Origin: Catalinimonas niigatensis
GTDB lineage: Bacteria > Bacteroidota > Bacteroidia > Cytophagales > Cyclobacteriaceae
Direction of reading: 5' to 3'
DNA length: 64,000 nucleotides
Assembly: GCF_030506285.1 (NCBI RefSeq)
Contig: NZ_CP119422.1
Coordinates: 3,615,001-3,679,000 of the forward strand
Made by a program: the position numbers and the translations under genes. Shown here piece by piece: positions 60,165 through 64,000 of the stretch. The stretch's first letter is position 1; the number at the start of each line of letters is the position of its first letter. The notes under the pieces are model-generated. The model was not told the origin of the DNA and did no database searches. It saw only the letters and a list, made by a program, of their open reading frames with translations.

Positions 60165-60869
60165 ATGCACGACCATAAACATGTGCTCACACTTGATCAC
60201 TTATTCAATAAAGCACTTTTTAAGCTAGTCCTCACAGCCCTCCTTATCTTACTGGGGAGTTTAGCAATCGCTCAAAATAATGAAGATGAAATTATTGACG
60301 TTGATTTTGAAGCCAATGAGTGGAATACCAAAGGATATCACCTCATGATGGATGGAAAGTATGCGCAGGCAAAGGATCTTTTCTGGAAAGCCATTACAAA
60401 AGACCCTGAAGTAATCTACTATTACGAAAATCTTGCGAATGCCTGTACTGATTCTAATGATCAGGAAGGTTTGTTCAAATGCTATCAGGCTGCCAAAAAA
60501 AACCTACCGGGAGAACCGGACATTTTCTATTACAGTGGTGATGCCCTACAAAATGCCAAGCAATACTCTGAGGCTATTGCCGATTACACCCAAGCCATTG
60601 CTCTTACCAAAAATAAGCCTACCGACCTTTTACATCTGTATTATTTCAATCGGGGAAACTCCTGGCTTAAGCTGAGAGATTACCAAAAAGCCAAGCAAGA
60701 CTATGATCAGGCGTTGACCTTACAGCCCTATCACCAAGCATCTTATGCAAACCGGGCGATGGCCCATTATAACCTCAAAAGCAGAAACGCTGCCTGTGCC
60801 GATTGGCAAAAAGCCTATGAGCTTGGATACACTACGGCAGCACAATATCAAAAGAAATTTTGTCAGTAA
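60165..60869 (+). CDS. TPR-repeat protein, exported
   Basis: A 234-residue protein with a signal helix (LVLTALLILLGSLAIAQ) and TPR units: AKDLFWKAITKDPEVIYYYENLA (part), AIADYTQAIALTKNKPTDLL, YYFNRGNSWLKLRDYQKAKQDYDQALTLQPY (part) and YANRAMAHYNLKSRNAACADW. A protein-interaction scaffold; partner unknown. The frame opens at TTG 60159; ATG 60165 is used. It is followed by a good terminator. Confidence 0.85.
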   Translation: MHDHKHVLTLDHLFNKALFKLVLTALLILLGSLAIAQNNEDEIIDVDFEANEWNTKGYHLMMDGKYAQAKDLFWKAITKDPEVIYYYENLANACTDSNDQEGLFKCYQAAKKNLPGEPDIFYYSGDALQNAKQYSEAIADYTQAIALTKNKPTDLLHLYYFNRGNSWLKLRDYQKAKQDYDQALTLQPYHQASYANRAMAHYNLKSRNAACADWQKAYELGYTTAAQYQKKFCQ

Positions 60870-60945
60870 CAGATACTTCTATCTCATTTTGTAAAGCTGG
60901 CATTAATCTTTCTCATCGCTGATATTCAGATCTGTTGGACATTAA

Positions 60946-60975
60946 AAAAGCGCTACCTTTAGGAATAGCGCTTTT
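60946..60975. terminator. Bidirectional terminator between the TPR gene and typA
   Basis: AAAAGCGCTA (60946-60955) pairs perfectly with TAGCGCTTTT (60966-60975) across a 10-nt loop, with A and T runs on both sides. It can stop transcription from either convergent gene. Confidence 0.85.
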
Positions 60976-61032
60976 GCTTTGGAGATTAATCTTAAAAGTC
61001 AATCTTCCATTTTCCAATATGGAATTTGAAAT

Positions 61033-62844
61033 TTACTGTGCTTCTATCTTCGCTGCCATACGCTTGCGCTCCGTCTCATCCAAATAGATTTTCCGCATAC
61101 GGATACTCTTTGGTGTTATTTCCAGATATTCATCTTTCTGGATGTATTCCAAAGCTTCTTCCAGTGAGAAAGTCTTTTTGGGCTGTATTTTCACATTATC
61201 GTCTGAACCTGAGGCACGCATGTTGGTCAGTTTTTTACCTTTCAGGATATTCACTACCAGGTCGTTGCCACGGCTATGCTCTCCAATTACCTGACCTACA
61301 TACACATCTTCTCCCGGATCTACAAAGAACACTCCTCTATCCTGAAGCTTATCAATGGCGTAGCCGGTTCCGGAACCTGTGTCCATAGAGATCAGCGAGC
61401 CACTGATGCGACCCTGAATAGATCCTTTGTAAGGCTCATAAGACTTAAACCTGTGGTTCATTACTGCTTCACCGGCAGTAGAGGTTAAAATATTACTACG
61501 CAGACCGATCAGGCCACGGGCAGGAATATCAAACTCCAGATGTTGTACATCACCCCGCGATTCCATAATGGTCAGCTCCCCTTTTCGCTGGGTAGCCTGT
61601 TCTATTACTTTACCAGCAAACTCATCAGGCACTTCCACCACCATATGCTCAATGGGTTCATGGCGTATTCCGTCAATTTCTTTGAACAGCACCTGAGGTT
61701 GGCCTACCTGTAGCTCATAACCCTCACGGCGCATAGTTTCTATCAGAATAGACAAGTGCAGTATACCCCGGCCATAGACCAAAAATTTATCTTCACTGTT
61801 AGTTTCCTGTATCTTTAAGGCCAGGTTTTTCTCTGTTTCTTTAAATAGTCTTTCTCGCAAGTGGCGAGAAGTTACATATTTGCCTTCTTTCCCATAAAAG
61901 GGTGAGTTATTGATAGTAAAAAGCATACTCATGGTAGGCTCATCAATAGAAATTCGTGGTAATGGCTCTGGATTATCAAAATCGGTTAAAGTATCCCCGA
62001 TCTCGAAATTTTCAAGGCCTACAATCGCACAAATATCTCCACTGCTCACTTCGGATACTTTGATCCTGCCCAAGCCTTCAAAGGACTGAATCTCCTTAAT
62101 CTTAGTTTTTTTAATGCTGCCATCTTTTTTGCAAATGGCTAAATTAGCTCCTTCTTTGAGTATTCCCTGATATACTCTTCCAATAGCAATACGGCCTACA
62201 AAAGCCGAATAATCCAATGAAGTGATTTGCATTCTTGGTACACCTTCCCTGCGGGGAGCCTCGGGGATATGCTTTACGATAGCATCCAGCAGGGGTGTGA
62301 TATTGTCAGTAGGCTTTTTCCAGTCGTCTGACATCCAGCCTTGCTTGGAAGATCCGTATATGGTCACAAAATCCAACTGGTCTTCGGTAGCGTCCAGATT
62401 GAACATAAGATCAAAAACCTGCTCATGTACTTCGTCAGGACGACAGTTTTCTTTATCTACTTTATTGATGACTACAATAGGCTTAAGGCCCAATGCCAGT
62501 GCTTTGCTTAATACAAAACGGGTTTGGGGCATCGGCCCTTCAAAGGCATCTACCAACAGCAATACGCCATCAGCCATTTTGAGTACCCGCTCCACTTCAC
62601 CGCCAAAGTCGGCGTGACCAGGAGTGTCGATGATATTGATTTTAACATCTCCGTAGCGAACGGATACGTTCTTGGAAACAATAGTAATACCTCGTTCCCT
62701 TTCCAGGTCGTTATTATCCAGGATAAGGTCATTCGTTTCCTGGTTATCTCTCAATATTTTAGACGCATGGATGATTTTGTCAACCAGCGTAGTCTTTCCG
62801 TGGTCAACGTGAGCGATAATCGCCACATTTCTGATGCTCTGCAT
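61033..62844 (-). CDS. typA: TypA/BipA ribosome-associated GTPase
   Basis: A 603-residue translational GTPase. G1 AHVDHGKTTLVDKI, G2 with ERGITI, G3 DTPGHADFGGEVER, G4 NKVDKENC and G5 GSSKQGW, then EF-G-like domains and the BipA C-terminal domain (IRMRKIYLDETERKRMA). It assists ribosome assembly and stress growth. The frame opens at TTG 62877; ATG 62844 (MQSIRNVAI) is preferred. No operon partner on the same strand. Confidence 0.97.
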   Translation of the reverse strand: MQSIRNVAIIAHVDHGKTTLVDKIIHASKILRDNQETNDLILDNNDLERERGITIVSKNVSVRYGDVKINIIDTPGHADFGGEVERVLKMADGVLLLVDAFEGPMPQTRFVLSKALALGLKPIVVINKVDKENCRPDEVHEQVFDLMFNLDATEDQLDFVTIYGSSKQGWMSDDWKKPTDNITPLLDAIVKHIPEAPRREGVPRMQITSLDYSAFVGRIAIGRVYQGILKEGANLAICKKDGSIKKTKIKEIQSFEGLGRIKVSEVSSGDICAIVGLENFEIGDTLTDFDNPEPLPRISIDEPTMSMLFTINNSPFYGKEGKYVTSRHLRERLFKETEKNLALKIQETNSEDKFLVYGRGILHLSILIETMRREGYELQVGQPQVLFKEIDGIRHEPIEHMVVEVPDEFAGKVIEQATQRKGELTIMESRGDVQHLEFDIPARGLIGLRSNILTSTAGEAVMNHRFKSYEPYKGSIQGRISGSLISMDTGSGTGYAIDKLQDRGVFFVDPGEDVYVGQVIGEHSRGNDLVVNILKGKKLTNMRASGSDDNVKIQPKKTFSLEEALEYIQKDEYLEITPKSIRMRKIYLDETERKRMAAKIEAQ

Positions 62845-63250
62845 GAAGTTATTTTTTATTATCCTATGAAAGCGCAAAAATAGTGTAATAGGTTCGATTT
62901 ACAGGAAATATTGTGCAACAAAGTTTAGGAAAGAAGAACAATAAGTTTGAAATGTCTATTCTCAACGACCTCAATCCTCTCATTGAATCGCTACATACTT
63001 TCCCGAGCAGCATAAACTAATCTATTGACACAAACCTCAAAGTTGTTTACAATGCTCTGACGCGAATTTGATATGATATATGCCCAAAGTTATTTGTCAA
63101 CAATTTAAAGTAATAAAGTACCAAAAATTTGGGCCAGCAATACTTTAAATTCTGCTCTTATAACATATCCTTCTACCCTATATTATTTAATATGTTACTT
63201 ACAAAAAAAGTAAAGCAAACTTGACATTACAAAAAATAAGATGTAGAATT
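62845..63250. other. Intergenic region upstream of typA and the membrane protein/XRE pair
   Basis: About 400 bp, AT-rich, without an open frame. It should contain the typA promoter on the minus strand. Several short GTAAA/TTTAC and TTACA motifs occur toward the right end and probably belong to the XRE operator. Confidence 0.4.
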
Positions 63251-63261
63251 GTAAAGTAAGT

Positions 63262-63276
63262 TTTACATTATGTAAA
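63262..63276. promoter_or_regulatory. Predicted XRE operator
   Basis: TTTACATTATGTAAA is a perfect 7-bp inverted repeat with a 1-bp centre, 15 bp before the start of the membrane protein gene. A related GTAAA-N6-TTTAC pair overlaps at 63251-63266. The small XRE regulator of the pair is the obvious binder. Confidence 0.5.
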
Positions 63277-63290
63277 TAAAAATTAACAAT

Positions 63291-63704
63291 ATGGAAAATC
63301 AAGCAAACTCTTGGACAAATCGTACAAGAAAAAACACGGCGCGACTAGCTTATTGGACGGCAGCCTGGGTGGTGACAATGGCAGTAGCTTCCTTTAGCCC
63401 TAAGTTTATTGGCCCTGATAGCACTATCTTATTTACACTTACTATCCTGGCCAATCTATTGGCAGGTGCAGGAATGATTGTCGCAAATATCAGGTACATC
63501 AAGGCTTTGGATGAGATGCAGCAAAAGATTCAGTTGGAAGCAATGGGTATTGCCCTTGGCGTAGGGGTAGTAGGAGGATTAAGTTACTCTCTGTTAGACC
63601 TTACCAATCTGATTTCAGGAAATGCAGAAATCGGATTTCTTGTCATTATGATCAGTGTTAGCTACCTGATTGCTATTTTTGTCGGCCACTTTAGATATCA
63701 ATGA
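63291..63704 (+). CDS. Small multi-helix membrane protein paired with an XRE regulator
   Basis: A 137-residue protein with four hydrophobic helices (LAYWTAAWVVTMAVASF, ILFTLTILANLLAGAGMIVA, GIALGVGVVGGLSYSLLDL, IGFLVIMISVSYLIAIFVG) and a conserved-looking charged segment YIKALDEMQQKIQLEAM. I recognise the arrangement (small membrane protein followed by a short XRE regulator) but not a named function. It overlaps the regulator by 4 bp (ATGA). Confidence 0.75.
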   Translation: MENQANSWTNRTRKNTARLAYWTAAWVVTMAVASFSPKFIGPDSTILFTLTILANLLAGAGMIVANIRYIKALDEMQQKIQLEAMGIALGVGVVGGLSYSLLDLTNLISGNAEIGFLVIMISVSYLIAIFVGHFRYQ

Positions 63705-63892
63705 AAAACAGATTAAAAGTTCTTCGTGCGGAGCACGATTTGACACAGGCTCAACTTGCCGATGCCCTGGAAGTCTCTCGCCAGACCATGATTGCTATTG
63801 AAAAAGGAAAGTTTGACCCTAGCTTACCTCTGGCTTTCAAAATTTCCCGTTATTTTAAACTGCCAATAGAAAATATTTTTCAATATGATTGA
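63701..63892 (+). CDS. Short XRE/Cro-type helix-turn-helix regulator
   Basis: A 63-residue one-domain regulator: LKVLRAEHDLTQAQLADALE, VSRQTMIAIEKGKFDPSLP, LAFKISRYFKLPIENIFQYD. This is the YozG/YgzD-like minimal XRE form. Translationally coupled to the membrane protein, probably autoregulatory through the palindrome at 63262-63276. Confidence 0.9.
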   Translation: MKNRLKVLRAEHDLTQAQLADALEVSRQTMIAIEKGKFDPSLPLAFKISRYFKLPIENIFQYD

Positions 63893-64000
63893 CCCTGAAT
63901 AAACTATAAAGACCGTCCATAAAATATTATGATAGAACCGCACTTTCATCCTGCTCGTTTTTTCCAGAAAAGAATTCTTTTGAACCGGTAAGATATCGGC
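63893..64000. other. Right edge of the window, no gene assigned
   Basis: A 20-codon frame starting ATG at 63930 ends at a TAA near 63992 and has no resemblance to a known family. The next gene, if any, starts outside the window. Confidence 0.3.

Noticed and set aside
1-64000. CRISPR arrays, tRNA or rRNA genes, intact insertion sequences, prophage or origin
   Set aside because: Looked for regular repeats with spacers, cloverleaf-like sequence, transposase or integrase genes and DnaA-box clusters; none could be supported by eye.

Overview
The window comes from a Bacteroidota chromosome, most likely a Cytophagales-type, probably marine, bacterium. Supporting signs are a SusC/SusD pair with an ECF sigma/FecR switch, Bacteroidota-style -7 promoter elements (TAnnTTTG), weak or absent Shine-Dalgarno sequences, clade II nos genes and moderate GC content. 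No rRNA, tRNA, CRISPR array or intact insertion sequence was found. Region 1 (1-1250) is a gene graveyard: a degenerate repeat, a frameshifted AraC regulator relic, a frameshifted DUF983 gene and the N-terminal stump of a SURF1 gene. Region 2 (1271-30806) is a large nitrogen-oxide island. It holds three RIC/ScdA-type di-iron proteins (one degenerate, one fused to DUF2249), a ClC channel, a Met/His-rich outer-membrane protein, two closely related monoheme cytochrome c lipoproteins and a TDT-family anion carrier. It also holds a five-gene operon for a molybdopterin oxidoreductase / 4x[4Fe-4S] / Rieske / cytochrome b complex (nitrate-reductase-like), a cupin protein, flavohemoglobin, an NsrR-like Rrf2 repressor, hemerythrin, a PA14-cytochrome c and quinol NO reductase. 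It ends with a membrane NO-handling module (HCO-I-like protein, group III truncated hemoglobin, NnrS-like protein), the nos operon (cytochrome c, NosZ, NosL, NosD, NosF, NosY) and a Crp/Fnr regulator. No nitrite reductase (NirK, NirS or NrfA) is visible, so as seen here the pathway runs from a probable nitrate reductase to nitrite, and separately from NO through N2O to N2. Two regulons can be read from the DNA. (i) A 16-bp Crp/Fnr palindrome TATGATNNNNATCATA lies 33-34 bp upstream of the centre of a TAnnTTTG-like -7 element at five promoters: ric1, the outer-membrane protein, ric2-qnor, the nnrS-like operon and nos. This spacing fits class II activation near -41.5. (ii) An 18-bp inverted repeat of the form AAAGA-N8-TCTTT lies in front of hmp, rrf2 and the PA14-cytochrome gene and is the likely Rrf2 operator. 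Region 3 (30807-31763) has no intact gene; it holds decayed repeat elements and a strong terminator hairpin. Region 4 (31764-46791, all minus strand) is a SusC/SusD uptake locus with ECF sigma and FecR, followed by an FAD oxidoreductase, an FMN-bind/HEAT-like protein, a DUF1080 lipoprotein, a Gfo/Idh oxidoreductase, a Tat-signal protein of unknown function and an M19 dipeptidase. Region 5 (47413-52978) has a dodecin and then an arsenic operon: arsR, arsC-type phosphatase, acr3, arsO, arsN1-like acetyltransferase, arsI C-As lyase and sigZ, with two ArsR-like operators. Region 6 (53073-63892) has an AraC regulator with a TonB-dependent receptor-like protein, an ABC exporter, an alcohol dehydrogenase-family protein, a TPR protein, TypA/BipA and a small membrane-protein/XRE-regulator pair with a likely operator. 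The candidates for under-described biology are the Mo-enzyme/Rieske/cytochrome b operon, the HCO-like/truncated hemoglobin/NnrS-like operon, and the outer-membrane protein tied to them by a shared promoter architecture.
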